Origin: Litchfieldia stipae
GTDB lineage: Bacteria > Bacillota > Bacilli > Bacillales > Bacillaceae_L
Assembly (NCBI RefSeq): GCF_014837155.1
Contig: NZ_JACYHA010000019.1
Coordinates: 1 to 64,000, forward strand
Direction of reading: 5' to 3'
DNA: 64,000 nt
Shown here one piece after another: positions 10,815 to 21,866 of this stretch. The stretch's first letter is position 1, and each line of letters starts with the position of its first letter. The position numbers and the translations under genes are program-made. The notes under the pieces were generated by a model. It saw nothing but the letters and a program-made list of their open reading frames with translations. It searched no databases and was not told where the DNA came from.

Positions 10815-11441
10815 ATGATTGGAATCATAGATTATGGAATGGGGAATTTACATAGCGTGAGTAAAGCACTGGAACGTATGAACTATGACTATGTGATTTC
10901 AGATTCACCAGAAGTGTTGGATCAAGCAAAAGGACTGATTTTACCAGGTGTGGGTTCATTTAAGGACGCGATGTCGATTTTAAATGAAACAGGATTGACT
11001 ACCTATATTAAGGAAAGTGTTGCCTCTGGCCGACCATTGCTAGGGATTTGTCTTGGGATGCAATTATTGTTTGAACATAGTGAAGAGAACGGTCTGACTG
11101 AAGGACTAGGCTTCCTTAAAGGAGAAGTGATCCGTTTTCCTGGTAAAACAACAACTGGGGAAGCCTACAAAGTCCCTCATATGGGCTGGAACAATCTCAA
11201 TATTCAAATGAAATCACCACTTTTGGCAACATTAGACGAAGGCCATGTCTACTTTGTCCATTCCTATTATGTGAATACAAATGATCCTAAAGTGGTCTTA
11301 GCGAGTAGCACATACGATGTGGAAGTGCCGGCAGTTGTTGGAAACGGACATGTATTTGGAACCCAATTTCACCCTGAAAAAAGCAGTGATGTTGGTTTAA
11401 CCATTTTAAAAAATTATGCTGCTATTGTGGAAGGAAGGTAA
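10815..11441 (+). CDS. hisH: Imidazole glycerol phosphate synthase, glutaminase subunit
   Basis: Class I glutamine amidotransferase that supplies ammonia to HisF. It has 208 residues. The nucleophile motif GICLGMQLL and the C-terminal catalytic His-x-Glu (QFHPEKS) are visible. It starts immediately after hisB and ends five bases before hisA. It should pair with the HisF encoded at 12178. Confidence 0.96.
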   Translation: MIGIIDYGMGNLHSVSKALERMNYDYVISDSPEVLDQAKGLILPGVGSFKDAMSILNETGLTTYIKESVASGRPLLGICLGMQLLFEHSEENGLTEGLGFLKGEVIRFPGKTTTGEAYKVPHMGWNNLNIQMKSPLLATLDEGHVYFVHSYYVNTNDPKVVLASSTYDVEVPAVVGNGHVFGTQFHPEKSSDVGLTILKNYAAIVEGR

Positions 11442-11446
11442 CGACA

Positions 11447-12181
11447 ATGAGTTTTATCATATATCCAGCGATTGATATGCGTGGTGGGAAATGTGTTCGC
11501 TTAATTCAAGGCGATTATAATCAAGAAACGATCTATGGAGATTCTCCTTTTGAGATGGCAAAGCGCTTTGCTGATGAAGGGGCGGAATGGATTCATATGG
11601 TAGACCTTGACGGAGCAAAAGCAGGGAGGCCTGTGAATGATAAATATGTTATTCAAGTCGCAAAAGAGCTAGAGGCAAAGGTGCAAATTGGTGGAGGAAT
11701 CCGTACCGAGGAAGACATTGCTTACTACATCAACAATGGTGTCTCACGCGTGATTCTGGGCAGTGCTGCGATATCCAATCCGCAGTTTGTCAAAGAAATG
11801 CTTAAAAAATACGGATCAAAAATTGCAATTGGCATTGACGCAAAGGACGGCTATGTGGCAACAGAGGGCTGGTTGAATACCTCATCTATTAAAGCGACGG
11901 ACCTTGGGAGAGAACTTGCGAACGCAGGCGCAGAGGTGTTTATTTTCACAGATATTGCAACAGATGGAATGCTCTCTGGACCGAATGTTGAAGCTGTTGT
12001 TGAAATGGCTAAAGCAACTGGAAAAGAAGTGATTGCTTCTGGTGGAGTAAGCTCAATCAAGGATTTGCAAAGCCTTAGTGAATACACAAAAAATGGTGTA
12101 GGTGGGGCGATTGTTGGAAAAGCACTTTATACGAACCAATTTACCGTGGCTGAGGCAATAAATGAGGTGAGGATGAAATGA
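11447..12181 (+). CDS. hisA: ProFAR isomerase (phosphoribosylformimino-AICAR-P isomerase)
   Basis: TIM-barrel isomerase that opens the ProFAR ribose to PRFAR (step four). It has 244 residues. The catalytic Asp lies in [14 protein letters not shown] at the N-terminus and the phosphate-binding loops are [11 protein letters not shown] and ASGGVSS. It overlaps hisF by 4 bp (ATGA), indicating coupled translation. Confidence 0.96.
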   Translation: MSFIIYPAIDMRGGKCVRLIQGDYNQETIYGDSPFEMAKRFADEGAEWIHMVDLDGAKAGRPVNDKYVIQVAKELEAKVQIGGGIRTEEDIAYYINNGVSRVILGSAAISNPQFVKEMLKKYGSKIAIGIDAKDGYVATEGWLNTSSIKATDLGRELANAGAEVFIFTDIATDGMLSGPNVEAVVEMAKATGKEVIASGGVSSIKDLQSLSEYTKNGVGGAIVGKALYTNQFTVAEAINEVRMK

Positions 12182-12936
12182 TTACAAAGCGTATTATCCC
12201 ATGCCTTGATGTAAAAGATGGCCGAGTGGTAAAAGGGATTCAGTTTGTTGGACTTCGTGATGCTGGTGACCCGGTTGACTTGGCCAAATTTTACGATGAA
12301 GAAGGGGCAGATGAGCTTGTGTTTCTAGACATTTCTGCTTCCCACGAAGGACGTAAAACGATGGTTGAGGTCGTGGAGCAGGTTGCTTCACAGTTAGCGA
12401 TCCCATTTACAGTTGGTGGGGGGATTAACTCCCTTGAAGATATGAAGAAAATTCTACGAGCAGGTGCTGATAAAGTGTCACTCAACACAGCAGCTTTAGG
12501 AAACCCAGCCTTGATTACGGAAGGTTCGAATTTCTTTGGCGCACAATGCATCGTTGTTGCAATTGATGCTAAATATGATGCTGAATTAGGTTCATGGCGC
12601 GTCTATACTCATGGTGGAAGAAATGCAACGGACTGGGAGGTTGTTGCCTGGGCAAAGGAAGCAGTAAAACGTGGTGCAGGTGAAATTCTGCTAACGAGTA
12701 TGGATCGTGATGGTGAAAAGGATGGATTTAATCTGCATTTAACAAGTGCGGTTAGTGCTGCTGTATCAGTGCCAGTCATTGCTTCAGGTGGTGCTGGTCA
12801 TGCAGAGCATTTCTTAGAGGCATTTGAGTCAGGATTAGCGGATGCAGCACTTGCGGCAAGTATCTTCCATTATAAAGAAACATCAGTCAAAGAAGTGAAA
12901 TCATTTTTAAAAGAGAAAGGGGTTAATATTCGATGA
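12178..12936 (+). CDS. hisF: Imidazole glycerol phosphate synthase, cyclase subunit
   Basis: TIM-barrel cyclase that, with HisH ammonia, turns PRFAR into imidazoleglycerol phosphate and AICAR. It has 252 residues. Typical motifs are [16 protein letters not shown] at the start (catalytic Asp), [16 protein letters not shown] (second catalytic Asp) and ASGGAG. It overlaps hisA upstream and hisI downstream by 4 bp each. Confidence 0.97.
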   Translation: MITKRIIPCLDVKDGRVVKGIQFVGLRDAGDPVDLAKFYDEEGADELVFLDISASHEGRKTMVEVVEQVASQLAIPFTVGGGINSLEDMKKILRAGADKVSLNTAALGNPALITEGSNFFGAQCIVVAIDAKYDAELGSWRVYTHGGRNATDWEVVAWAKEAVKRGAGEILLTSMDRDGEKDGFNLHLTSAVSAAVSVPVIASGGAGHAEHFLEAFESGLADAALAASIFHYKETSVKEVKSFLKEKGVNIR

Positions 12937-13559
12937 GTATCCCTGCAGAACTTAAGTTTGATGAAAAAGGACTAATTCCTGCCATCGTTCAGGATGTAAC
13001 GAGTAAAGAAATCCTTACATTAGCTTATATGAATGAAGAATCACTAACAAAGTCAATCGAAACAAAGCAAACCTGGTTCTATAGCCGCTCAAGACAGGAG
13101 CTATGGCATAAGGGGGCGACTTCAGGGAACACACAAACAATTGTTGATATCCGCTTTGATTGTGATCAGGATGCATTACTTGTTTTAGTGAAGCCAGAAG
13201 GACCTGCATGTCATAAAGGAAACTATAGTTGTTTCCCAGACAGTCTAGTGTCTGAGGTGAAAGTTGAGCCACAAAGTGATCGTTTTGCGATCATTAATGA
13301 GCTTGAACAAATTATTGCTCAAAGAGAGACAGAACGTCCTGAAGGATCATACACTACCTATTTATTTGAAAAAGGCGTCGATAAGATCCTTAAGAAGGTT
13401 GGGGAAGAAGCAGCTGAAGTAATCATTGCTGCCAAAAATAGAGAACCTGAGGAATTGAAATGGGAAACAGCTGACTTACTTTTCCATCTCCTCGTTTTAT
13501 TAAGAGAACAGAAGCTTCCATTAGATGAGGTTCTGAGTGCCCTAAAAAAAAGAAGATAA
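12933..13559 (+). CDS. hisI: Bifunctional phosphoribosyl-AMP cyclohydrolase / phosphoribosyl-ATP pyrophosphatase
   Basis: HisIE fusion catalysing steps two and three. The N-terminal HisI domain (about residues 1-110) has [14 protein letters not shown] and the zinc-binding Asp/Cys cluster [12 protein letters not shown]...CHKGNYSCF. The C-terminal HisE domain (about 115-208) has the MazG-like pattern [15 protein letters not shown]. The length of 208 residues is usual for the fused form. It is the last gene of the operon and a terminator follows. hisC and a histidinol phosphatase are not in the window; in B. subtilis they lie elsewhere too. Confidence 0.96.
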   Translation: MSIPAELKFDEKGLIPAIVQDVTSKEILTLAYMNEESLTKSIETKQTWFYSRSRQELWHKGATSGNTQTIVDIRFDCDQDALLVLVKPEGPACHKGNYSCFPDSLVSEVKVEPQSDRFAIINELEQIIAQRETERPEGSYTTYLFEKGVDKILKKVGEEAAEVIIAAKNREPEELKWETADLLFHLLVLLREQKLPLDEVLSALKKRR

Positions 13560-13566
13560 AAGAGTG

Positions 13567-13616
13567 AAAGCCAGCTCCGCTTAGTTGATTGAGATTAACC
13601 GGGGGTGGCTTTTTTT
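13567..13616 (+). terminator. Terminator of the histidine operon
   Basis: AAAGCCAGCTCC and GGGGGTGGCTTT form an imperfect stem with one mismatch, followed by a T run. Confidence 0.65.
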
Positions 13617-13707
13617 GATTCTTCCTTTTTTAGGGCGGTGGCTCTACTTTCTTCTTATACAATGTGTTATACTTTCTTCGGTAAAGATATTTAATTTGGA
13701 GGTTTCG

Positions 13708-15207
13708 ATGGGAGATAATACAATGAACGACCGACAACATCAAATTGCAAAAATCATTCCGTTTGTTCAGACGGGAGAGTATTACTTCAAAAAGGGATTA
13801 AAAGCCTATCGGAAACGTGATATATATAAAGCAAAAAAACATTTACAACGAGCGATTCAACTACAACCAGAGGATTCTATGTTTCTTTGCCAATTAGCGG
13901 TCGTCTTAACTGAGCTTGGGGAATATACTCAGTCCAATCGAATTCTCTTATCTATTATTGAAGAAGTAGATGCAGAAATGACAGAGTGTTTTTATTTTAT
14001 GGCAAATAATTATGCTCATCTTGGTTTGTTTCAAGAAGCATACAAATATGCCAATCTTTATGTAGAAGTTGAGCCTGATGGCGAATTTATAGATGATACA
14101 GAGGACTTATTAGATTTATTAAGCATTGAATCAGAGATTGAAGAAGAACCATTTGAACTACAGGATGAACTCATCGTCAAGCAGGAAAAAGCAAGAGAAT
14201 ATCTGGAAAATGGTGAGTTAGAAAAGGCAACTCAGTTGCTTCAGGAAATCATCAGTTTATATCCGGATTTCTGGTCTGCCTACAATAATCTCGCACTTGC
14301 TTACTTTTACACAGGGGAAGTAGAGAAGGCGGCAAGTACTTTAGAAGAAGTGCTTGAGAAAAACCCTGGGAATCTGCATGCGTTATGTAATATGTTGGTG
14401 TTTTTATATTATCAGCGTAAAACGAAAAAGGTAAAAGAACTGATCGGGCGTCTAGAGTGCATTCATCCGATTCTAGTAGAGCATCGTTATAAGCTTGGAG
14501 CAACGTTTGGTCTTGTAGGAAGATATGATTTAGCGTACAAATGGTTACGTAATCTTCAAAAGCAGGGGTTCCAAGGCGATGAAACCTTTTATTATTGGTT
14601 AAGTCATTCAGCTTATTTTACCAATCGATTGGATGTAGCGAAGAATGCTTGGGAGAAAGTGCTGGCAGAAAATCCAGAGAAAAAGGGCTCAGAGCCTTGG
14701 GCAGATGGTAAAACAAAGAACTTCAATGATATCCTTGATCGTTGGCTTAAAGGAGATTATATAGAAGAAAGGTTATATGGCTTGTATCTTCTTAGTAAGA
14801 CGAATAAGTCGATTACACTAAAGGATATGGAGGGGCTTGATTTACATGCGACCCTTGAACAGGAATTTGCTGAGCATATTTGCAGGTTAGCAAAATCAAG
14901 GAAAAGGGAGTTATCTCCTGACCATATTATCCACGGGTATCAAGTAGCTGATTTATTATTTATCAATAATAAAGATTATCGTACGTCAACAGAAGGCTTG
15001 TACTTAACCTGGTTTATGATATTTGATCAAGCAGTAAGTCGTGATTACCATGTAAATAATGGTTCTGCATGGGCAGCTGCAACTGAATATATGTGGAGAA
15101 AACATCAGTTATCTCCAGTGAGTCAAAAGGAAATGGCAAGCAAATATAGCATATCTCAAGCAACAATTGCCAAATATGTGAAATTGGTGAAAGAACTCCT
15201 TCAATGA
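13708..15207 (+). CDS. Tetratricopeptide-repeat protein, YvcD-like
   Basis: Protein of 499 residues, made mainly of TPR units. Clear repeats cover about residues 22-120 (LKAYRKRDIYKAKKHLQRAI, and following units) and 155-260 (YNNLALAYFYTGEVEKA). The C-terminal 35 residues look like a helix-turn-helix (SQKEMASKYSISQATIAKYV). The position between the his operon and trxB matches B. subtilis yvcD, whose function is unknown. ATG 13708 follows GGAGG; a longer in-frame start at 13585 would overlap the terminator and is rejected. It could act as a scaffold or regulator. Confidence 0.85.
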   Translation: MGDNTMNDRQHQIAKIIPFVQTGEYYFKKGLKAYRKRDIYKAKKHLQRAIQLQPEDSMFLCQLAVVLTELGEYTQSNRILLSIIEEVDAEMTECFYFMANNYAHLGLFQEAYKYANLYVEVEPDGEFIDDTEDLLDLLSIESEIEEEPFELQDELIVKQEKAREYLENGELEKATQLLQEIISLYPDFWSAYNNLALAYFYTGEVEKAASTLEEVLEKNPGNLHALCNMLVFLYYQRKTKKVKELIGRLECIHPILVEHRYKLGATFGLVGRYDLAYKWLRNLQKQGFQGDETFYYWLSHSAYFTNRLDVAKNAWEKVLAENPEKKGSEPWADGKTKNFNDILDRWLKGDYIEERLYGLYLLSKTNKSITLKDMEGLDLHATLEQEFAEHICRLAKSRKRELSPDHIIHGYQVADLLFINNKDYRTSTEGLYLTWFMIFDQAVSRDYHVNNGSAWAAATEYMWRKHQLSPVSQKEMASKYSISQATIAKYVKLVKELLQ

Positions 15208-15309
15208 GCAAATAAATGGACGTTTAATCTGTTGTTTTATAGGATGTAAGTATGGAAAGAATACTAATGTTATGGCTGTTTTAGATATATTTAAATTGAA
15301 AATGAAATT

Positions 15310-15385
15310 CTAGCAGCCTAAATACACGTAAACTCCCGTGGGATGCGTGAACCCCCACAGGACGCGGAGTGTATTCAGGGTGCGG
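15310..15385 (+). repeat. Long-hairpin intergenic repeat, copy 4 (internally deleted)
   Basis: It keeps both terminal arms (CTAGCAGCCTAAATACAC and GTGTATTCAGGGTGCGG) and one inner arm (CCCGTGGGATGCGTG). The central GTGAG...CTCAC hairpin is lost, leaving about 76 bp. Confidence 0.8.
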
Positions 15386-15434
15386 TGTGAAAAGCAACAA
15401 TTATACGGAGACAGCCAGTGTAAAACAAAGATAA

Positions 15435-16409
<975 letters not shown>

Positions 16410-16507
16410 GCGTAATTACTATTTAACTCTGCTGTAACATGTATGAAATAATTATCTAGTATGATAAGGGTAGTAATTGACCCCCTTTTATAAAATAGAT
16501 ACATTTT

Positions 16508-16542
16508 GGCACAGGCATCGAAAAAGCCTGTGTCCTTTTTTT
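16508..16542 (+). terminator. Terminator of trxB
   Basis: GGCACAGGC (16508-16516) pairs with GCCTGTGTC (16526-16534); seven T residues follow. Confidence 0.88.
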
Positions 16543-16608
16543 GTCTTTTTTATGGCTGTTTTCTCAAAGTTTGTTGTTTTTTGAGATGAATTAATTGAAA
16601 ATAGATTT

Positions 16609-16653
16609 CTAGCAGCCTGAATACACGGGGGACTCCCGTGTATTCAGGCTGCG
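16609..16653 (+). repeat. Long-hairpin intergenic repeat, copy 5 (minimal, 45 bp)
   Basis: Only the two terminal arms remain, almost back to back: CTAGCAGCCTGAATACACGG and ACACGGGAG-type remnant, then CGTGTATTCAGGCTGCG. This gives a near-perfect 45-bp palindrome and shows where the ends of the element lie. Confidence 0.8.
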
Positions 16654-16775
16654 ACTTTAAAAACAATCATAACTATAGTTCCCAGCAAGAGAGGCCAATA
16701 ATATAATAAAAAACATAATCAAACAAAAAAATGTTAGAAAAATACAAAAATAAACAAATTAACAAATCATGTTCA

Positions 16776-16804
16776 TTGTTACGTGTATGCAGAAATAGTA
16801 TAAT
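16776..16804 (+). promoter_or_regulatory. SigA promoter of the yvcI-rapZ-yvcK-whiA operon
   Basis: TTGTTA (16776-16781), a 17-base spacer and TATAAT (16799-16804), 61 bp before the chosen Nudix gene start. Confidence 0.75.
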
Positions 16805-16865
16805 GAAATAAATTAGGTAAATTAATAAACATCTATGATGTTAACTGTGATTTGAGGTGAAAGAC

Positions 16866-17324
16866 GTGCAACGAGTAACAAATTGCGTCTTAATTAAAGA
16901 TAACAATGTATTACTACTCCAAAAACCACGCCGTGGCTGGTGGGTAGCCCCTGGTGGGAAAATGGAGCAGGGCGAATCTGTCAGAGATTCGTGTATACGT
17001 GAATATAGAGAAGAAACGGGCATTTATATTAAAAACCCGATGATCAAAGGGATTTTTACCATTCTAATCAAAGAGGGAGACCAGATCGTTTCTGAGTGGA
17101 TGATGTTTACCTTTCTCGCAACTGATTATGATGGAGAAAACGTAGATGAATGTGAAGAAGGTATCCTTGGTTGGCATCCTCTTCAAGATGTATCCAAACT
17201 ACCAATGGCACCAGGCGACTACCATATCATTGACTATGTAGCCAAAGGAACAGGAGTCATCTATGGTACATTCACCTACACACCTGACTTTGAACTACTC
17301 TCATATAGACTAGATCCAAGTTAA
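16866..17324 (+). CDS. yvcI: Nudix hydrolase, YvcI-like
   Basis: Protein of 152 residues with a complete Nudix box: the GGKMEQGES start and REYREETGI core (about residues 34-56). Such enzymes hydrolyse nucleoside diphosphate-linked compounds; the substrate here is unknown. I start it at GTG 16866 because GAGGTG at 16854-16859 serves as its ribosome site; the other GTG at 16857 lies inside that site. It leads the conserved block yvcI-rapZ-yvcK-whiA. Confidence 0.9.
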   Translation: MQRVTNCVLIKDNNVLLLQKPRRGWWVAPGGKMEQGESVRDSCIREYREETGIYIKNPMIKGIFTILIKEGDQIVSEWMMFTFLATDYDGENVDECEEGILGWHPLQDVSKLPMAPGDYHIIDYVAKGTGVIYGTFTYTPDFELLSYRLDPS

Positions 17325-17371
17325 GAAAAGTATAAAATCTAATCTATCCTGACAGGAGGCGAAACAAAATA

Positions 17372-18265
17372 ATGAGTGAAGAATCCACAACAAATGATCT
17401 TAGATTAGTCATTATCACAGGGATGTCTGGTGCAGGAAAAACTGTCGCAATCCAAAGCTTCGAGGACTTAGGCTACTTCTGTGTAGACAATCTACCTCCT
17501 AGCCTATTACCAAAATTCCTTGAACTTATGAAGGAATCAGGAAGCAAAATGAATAAGGTTGCACTAGTCATGGATTTACGAGGAGGAGAATTCTTCGTTA
17601 GCCTATTCGAAGCATTAGACGACTTAATCGAAAAGTCTTGGATTACTCCCCAAATCCTATTTCTAGATGCCAAAAACTCTACACTAGTCAGTCGTTACAA
17701 GGAAACAAGACGGTCACATCCATTAGCACCAACTGACTCTCCGTTAACTGGAATCGAGCAAGAGCGAGAAATGCTTGAAGAAATCAAAGGGAGATCACAA
17801 ATCATCTATGACACTTCCGAATTAAAGCCAAGAGAGCTACGTGAGAAGATTCTGTATCATTTTTCAGAACATACAACACAGCCATTTACTGTGAATATCC
17901 AATCGTTTGGATTCAAATATGGACTGCCAATTGATGCAGATTTAGTCTTTGACGTACGCTTCCTTCCAAATCCCTATTATGTTGAAACGATGAGGCCGAA
18001 AACAGGATTAGATGAAGAAGTTTCATCGTATGTATTGAAATGGAGTGAAACTCAAAAGTTTATTGAAAAGCTTGGTGATTTACTCGCATTTATGATCCCA
18101 CAGTACAAACGGGAAGGTAAGAGCCAATTAGTCATTGCGATCGGGTGTACAGGAGGACAACATCGTTCGGTGACCTTAGCGGAATATTTCACGGCTTATT
18201 TTGCCAAGGACTTTGATACACGTGTCACACACCGAGATATTGAGAGGAGAAAAGAACCTCGATGA
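17372..18265 (+). CDS. rapZ: RNase adapter protein RapZ (YvcJ)
   Basis: P-loop nucleotide-binding protein of 297 residues. Walker A GMSGAGKT is at residues 17-24. The C-terminal domain has the conserved [10 protein letters not shown] motif. In E. coli RapZ directs RNase E to a small RNA that controls glucosamine-6-phosphate synthase; in Bacillus YvcJ binds and hydrolyses nucleotides and affects competence. ATG 17372 follows ACAGGAGGCG. It overlaps yvcK by 4 bp. Confidence 0.95.
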   Translation: MSEESTTNDLRLVIITGMSGAGKTVAIQSFEDLGYFCVDNLPPSLLPKFLELMKESGSKMNKVALVMDLRGGEFFVSLFEALDDLIEKSWITPQILFLDAKNSTLVSRYKETRRSHPLAPTDSPLTGIEQEREMLEEIKGRSQIIYDTSELKPRELREKILYHFSEHTTQPFTVNIQSFGFKYGLPIDADLVFDVRFLPNPYYVETMRPKTGLDEEVSSYVLKWSETQKFIEKLGDLLAFMIPQYKREGKSQLVIAIGCTGGQHRSVTLAEYFTAYFAKDFDTRVTHRDIERRKEPR

Positions 18266-19257
18266 TCGAAACAACACAACCTAAAATTGTCATCATTGGT
18301 GGAGGGACTGGACTATCTGTTTTAGTAAGAGGGTTGAAGTTTCTCCCCGTTGATATTACAGCGATTGTCACGGTCGCAGATGATGGTGGGAGCTCAGGAC
18401 GTCTTCGAGATGAAATGGATATCCCACCTCCTGGTGATATCCGTAATGTGCTTGCTGCTTTATCTGATGTGGAGCCTTTAGTAGAAGATTTGTTTCAGCA
18501 TCGCTTTCAGAATGGAAACGGTTTATCAGGTCATTCGTTAGGAAACTTACTCCTAGCAGCAATGACGACAATCACTGGTGACTTTGTTCATGCGATAAGC
18601 GAAATGAGTAAAGTGCTAAATGTTCGCGGAAGAGTATTACCAGCAGCGAACCAAAGCGTGATTTTAAATGCGGAATTTGAGGATGGCTCTATTGTATCAG
18701 GAGAATCAAAAATTCCTTACTCAGGAAAAAAAATAAGAAGAGTCTTTCTTAATCCAGAAGAGATTGAGCCTTTACAAGAAACACTACATGTCATTGAACA
18801 GGCTGACTTAATCATTCTAGGGCCAGGTAGTTTGTACACAAGTATTCTACCGAACCTTCTTGTTCCTAAAATAGGAAGAGAAGTCGTCTACTCAAAAGCG
18901 AAAAAAGTATATATGTGCAATGTTATGACCCAAGCGGGAGAGACATTGGATTACACGGCAAGTGACCATATTATGGCATTGTATGATCATATGGGGACAG
19001 ATTTCATTGATACGATTATTGTGAACGAGGGCGAGATTCCATCAGAAATTAAGCAAAGATATGAGAAGGAATTAGCAAAGCCTGTCATTTATGATCGTGA
19101 GAAATTAGAAGCACTCGGATTAGAAATTATCCATGATCGCATTGTGAGTTATGAAGATGGTGTCATTCGCCATGATACAAAAAAGATCGCATCGATTTTA
19201 TATGGTATGATAGACTCAAATGGCTTAGAGCCAAGACCAAACATTCACAAGCATTGA
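18262..19257 (+). CDS. yvcK: YvcK/GlmR-family metabolic regulator (gluconeogenesis factor)
   Basis: Protein of 331 residues of the CofD-like family. The N-terminal glycine-rich [16 protein letters not shown] and [10 protein letters not shown] motifs bind the nucleotide-sugar ligand. In B. subtilis YvcK (GlmR) binds UDP-GlcNAc and is needed for growth on gluconeogenic carbon sources and for normal cell wall synthesis. It sits between rapZ and whiA as is usual in Firmicutes. Confidence 0.95.
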   Translation: MIETTQPKIVIIGGGTGLSVLVRGLKFLPVDITAIVTVADDGGSSGRLRDEMDIPPPGDIRNVLAALSDVEPLVEDLFQHRFQNGNGLSGHSLGNLLLAAMTTITGDFVHAISEMSKVLNVRGRVLPAANQSVILNAEFEDGSIVSGESKIPYSGKKIRRVFLNPEEIEPLQETLHVIEQADLIILGPGSLYTSILPNLLVPKIGREVVYSKAKKVYMCNVMTQAGETLDYTASDHIMALYDHMGTDFIDTIIVNEGEIPSEIKQRYEKELAKPVIYDREKLEALGLEIIHDRIVSYEDGVIRHDTKKIASILYGMIDSNGLEPRPNIHKH

Positions 19258-19340
19258 ACGAACAACAAATTGTAGATGAACAACTAGAGCGAGTAAATGA
19301 AGTGATTGTCACTGTTTTACCGGAAAATGAGGTGATTGTT

Positions 19341-20282
19341 TTGTCATTTGCATCAGAAACAAAGAAAGAATTAACGAATTTAGAAATAAAGGATTGTTGT
19401 ATAAAAGCAGAGCTTGCTGCTTTAATCCGGATGAATGGGATGTTATCGTTTTCAAATCGGAAAATGGTCGTTGATATTCAAACGGAAAATGCGGCAATCG
19501 CAAGAAGGATCTACATCCTCGTGAAAAAGCGCTATGAAGTGAATGTAGAGCTTCTTGTGCGAAAAAAAATGAAATTAAAGAAAAACAATGTGTACATCGT
19601 ACGACTTGTTGAAAAAGCAAAAGAAATTATAGAGGATTTGCGAATTGTTGAAAATGGATTTTCAACGGTGAAGCATATATCCAAAGAAATCATTCAAAAG
19701 AAGTGCTGCAAGCGTTCCTATTTACGAGGTTCATTTTTAGCTGGTGGGTCTGTAAATAATCCTGAAACATCATCTTATCATCTAGAGGTGTTTTCACAAT
19801 ATCAAGAGCATAATGAAGCGCTTTGTGAATTGATGAATTCGTTTGGTTTAAATAGTAAGACATTAGAACGAAAAAAAGGATTTATTACCTATTTAAAGGA
19901 AGCAGAAAAAATAGCTGAGTACTTAACGATAATAGGAGCTCATAAAGCCTTACTCCGTTTTGAAGACGTACGAATTGTTCGAGATATGAGGAATTCAGTC
20001 AATCGTCTAGTTAACTGTGAAACTGCTAATTTAAACAAAACAATTGGAGCTGCGATTCGCCAGGTTGAAAATATTCGTTATATCGATGAAACGGTCGGGC
20101 TAAGTGTACTCCCAGATAAATTACGGGAAATTGCAGAATTGAGAGTAACCTATCAGGATGTTACCTTAAAAGAACTTGGTGAAATGGTTTCAACTGGCCA
20201 AATCAGCAAGTCCGGCATCAATCATCGTTTACGTAAAATAGATGAAATTGCTGAGAAGTTAAGAGGCGGGCAAACCATATAA
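19341..20282 (+). CDS. whiA: DNA-binding protein WhiA
   Basis: Protein of 313 residues. The N-terminus resembles LAGLIDADG homing endonucleases and the C-terminus is a helix-turn-helix ([20 protein letters not shown]). In B. subtilis WhiA binds the chromosome and influences cell division and fatty acid composition. I start at TTG 19341 because the family begins [12 protein letters not shown] and GAGGTGA lies seven bases before it. A longer in-frame TTG at 19254 would add 29 residues unlike the family. This leaves an 83-bp gap after yvcK. Confidence 0.9.
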   Translation: MSFASETKKELTNLEIKDCCIKAELAALIRMNGMLSFSNRKMVVDIQTENAAIARRIYILVKKRYEVNVELLVRKKMKLKKNNVYIVRLVEKAKEIIEDLRIVENGFSTVKHISKEIIQKKCCKRSYLRGSFLAGGSVNNPETSSYHLEVFSQYQEHNEALCELMNSFGLNSKTLERKKGFITYLKEAEKIAEYLTIIGAHKALLRFEDVRIVRDMRNSVNRLVNCETANLNKTIGAAIRQVENIRYIDETVGLSVLPDKLREIAELRVTYQDVTLKELGEMVSTGQISKSGINHRLRKIDEIAEKLRGGQTI

Positions 20283-20382
20283 AATGATGAAACACTGAAA
20301 CTCTGTCAGTAACTATGGACAGACCTTTCTTATAGATAAACGAATTAGACAAAATAGAGAATAATGAGGAGGAACTAGGATT

Positions 20383-20640
20383 ATGGCGCAAAAGCAAGTG
20401 GAAGTATTATTGAAAACTGGATTACAAGCAAGACCGGCAGCATTATTTGTACAAGAAGCAAACCGCTTTAGCTCAGATGTATTCATCGAAAAAGATGGTA
20501 AAAAGGTGAATGCGAAAAGTATCATGGGTCTAATGAGCTTAGCTGTAAGCTCAGGCGCTAAGATTACCCTTATCACTGAAGGGAATGACGAGCAAGAAGC
20601 GTTAGAAGCATTAATTAAATTTGTAGAGCAAGAAGGATAA
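20383..20640 (+). CDS. crh: Catabolite repression HPr-like protein Crh
   Basis: Paralogue of HPr, 85 residues. Position 15 is Gln instead of the catalytic His of HPr, so it cannot take phosphate from enzyme I. Ser46 is kept in NAKSIMGLMSL and is the HprK target; Crh(Ser-P) is a CcpA co-repressor. Gln15 and Ser46 together identify Crh and not PtsH. ATG 20383 follows AGGAGGAA. It is convergent with clpP. Confidence 0.96.
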   Translation: MAQKQVEVLLKTGLQARPAALFVQEANRFSSDVFIEKDGKKVNAKSIMGLMSLAVSSGAKITLITEGNDEQEALEALIKFVEQEG

Positions 20641-20642
20641 AA

Positions 20643-20680
20643 AAAGAGAGAGGTTGTCATTTTGACAACTCTCTCTTTGT
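20643..20680. terminator. Bidirectional terminator between crh and clpP
   Basis: AAAGAGAGAGGTTGTCA (20643-20659) pairs with TGACAACTCTCTCTTT (20663-20678), with one bulged base. A and T runs flank both sides, so it can end both convergent transcripts. Confidence 0.88.
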
Positions 20681-20682
20681 TA

Positions 20683-21279
20683 TTACTTAGCCAAATCTGG
20701 ATTACCTGAAATGACTTTGTCAACTAAACCATATTCAAGGGCACGTTCAGCAGTCATGAAGTTGTCACGCTCTGTATCGCGTTCAATCACATCAAGTGGT
20801 TGACCAGTGCGTTCAGATAAAATCGTGTTTAACTTATCACGAAGGAATAGAATTCTCTTAGCCGCAATTTCAATTTCAGTTGCTTGACCTTGAGCACCAC
20901 CTAATGGCTGATGAATCATTACTTCACTATTAGGTAAGCAGAAGCGTTTGCCTTTCTCACCAGCAGCTAAAAGGAATGCTCCCATTGATGCTGCCATACC
21001 AATACAAATCGTAGAAACTTGAGGCTTGATAAAGTTCATCGTATCATAAATCGCCATACCAGCAGTGATAGACCCACCAGGACTATTGATATATAATGAA
21101 ATATCTTTCTCAGGATCTTCAGCAGCTAAGAACAATAATTGAGAAACAATTGAGTTTGCTACATTGTCGTCAATAGCGCTACCTAGCATGATAATGCGGT
21201 CTTTTAATAAGCGAGAGTAAATGTCATATGCGCGCTCTCCGCGATTCGTTTGTTCAATAACTGTAGGAATTAAGTTCAT
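20683..21279 (-). CDS. clpP: ATP-dependent Clp protease proteolytic subunit
   Basis: Serine peptidase that forms the double-ring chamber of ClpXP and ClpCP. It has 198 residues. The catalytic triad is Ser98 (GMAASMGAF), His123 (MIHQPLGG) and Asp172. The sequence is close to Bacillus ClpP throughout. The ATG is preceded on the minus strand by AAAAGGAGGAAAT. A CtsR operator overlaps the promoter upstream. Confidence 0.98.
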   Translation of the reverse strand: MNLIPTVIEQTNRGERAYDIYSRLLKDRIIMLGSAIDDNVANSIVSQLLFLAAEDPEKDISLYINSPGGSITAGMAIYDTMNFIKPQVSTICIGMAASMGAFLLAAGEKGKRFCLPNSEVMIHQPLGGAQGQATEIEIAAKRILFLRDKLNTILSERTGQPLDVIERDTERDNFMTAERALEYGLVDKVISGNPDLAK

Positions 21280-21353
21280 TGATATTTCCTCCTTTTATAA
21301 GTAAATGGTCAAAGACTGAAAGTGCCTTTGAAGGTTATGTACTACTTGATAAT

Positions 21354-21383
21354 ATCATACAACTAAGGTCAATAAAGGTCAAA
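21354..21383 (-). promoter_or_regulatory. clpP promoter with CtsR operator
   Basis: On the minus strand TTGACC and TATGAT are 17 bases apart (-35 at 21382-21377, -10 at 21359-21354). The tandem heptads GGTCAAT-AAA-GGTCAAA (plus strand 21367-21383) match the CtsR heat-shock repressor consensus and cover the -35. Confidence 0.9.
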
Positions 21384-21528
21384 CGAAAGCTCCTACCAAA
21401 ACCATCTTATTCATAAATGAAGTCAATCATGTCTGTGTGTGATTAATTTTGTATGTATGAGACCATATTAACAATAAATACCTTTAATAAGGATACCCGT
21501 TTTTGGGTATTTTAAACATTTAATACTC

Positions 21529-21557
21529 TTGCATTGTTTTCTAATACCTACTATAAT
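21529..21557 (+). promoter_or_regulatory. SigA promoter of the tRNA-Arg gene
   Basis: TTGCAT (21529-21534), a 17-base spacer and TATAAT (21552-21557), ending 18 bp before the mature tRNA. Between this and the clpP promoter the only structure seen is a short ATACCC/GGGTAT hairpin near 21493-21510. Confidence 0.8.
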
Positions 21558-21575
21558 AATGGAGCGGAATTATAT

Positions 21576-21647
21576 GCCCTCGTAGTGTAGTGGATAGCAC
21601 GAGAGATTCCGGTTCTCTTAGGGTGGGTTCAAATCCTGTCGAGGGCG
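21576..21647 (+). tRNA. tRNA-Arg (anticodon CCG)
   Basis: The acceptor stem GCCCTCG pairs with CGAGGGC. The anticodon stem AGAGA/TCTCT encloses loop TTCCGGT, giving anticodon CCG. The T loop is GGTTCAAATCC-like. The 72-nt gene does not encode CCA. The position next to clpP and before rpoN matches the single tRNA-Arg of B. subtilis. Confidence 0.95.
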
Positions 21648-21661
21648 CTAGATAGCAAGAA

Positions 21662-21711
21662 AAAAGAAGCGATGATGGAGTGCTCAGCACTCTGTCTCGC
21701 TTCTTTTTTTG
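21662..21711 (+). terminator. Terminator of the tRNA-Arg gene
   Basis: AAAGAAGCGA pairs with TCGCTTCTTT, with an inner GAGTGC/GCACTC stem; a T run follows. Confidence 0.9.
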
Positions 21712-21731
21712 TATGGATTTAGTCTTTAACT

Positions 21732-21846
21732 ACGCAGTCGGAATACACTCCGCGTCCGGCGGGGTATCCGGTGAGCCTCCTCGTGCCTGCGGGGTCTCAC
21801 TTTAGGCTACGCATCCCGCAGGAGTCTCCGTGTATTCCGCCTGCTA
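21732..21846 (-). repeat. Long-hairpin intergenic repeat, copy 6
   Basis: Near full-length copy in reverse orientation. Terminal arms are CGCAGTCGGAATACAC and GTGTATTCCGCCTGCTAA. Inner stem changes (GTAGCC against GGATAC, GCGGG against CCCGC) keep base pairing. Confidence 0.88.
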
Positions 21847-21866
21847 ATATTTGCGAAACCACCTAA

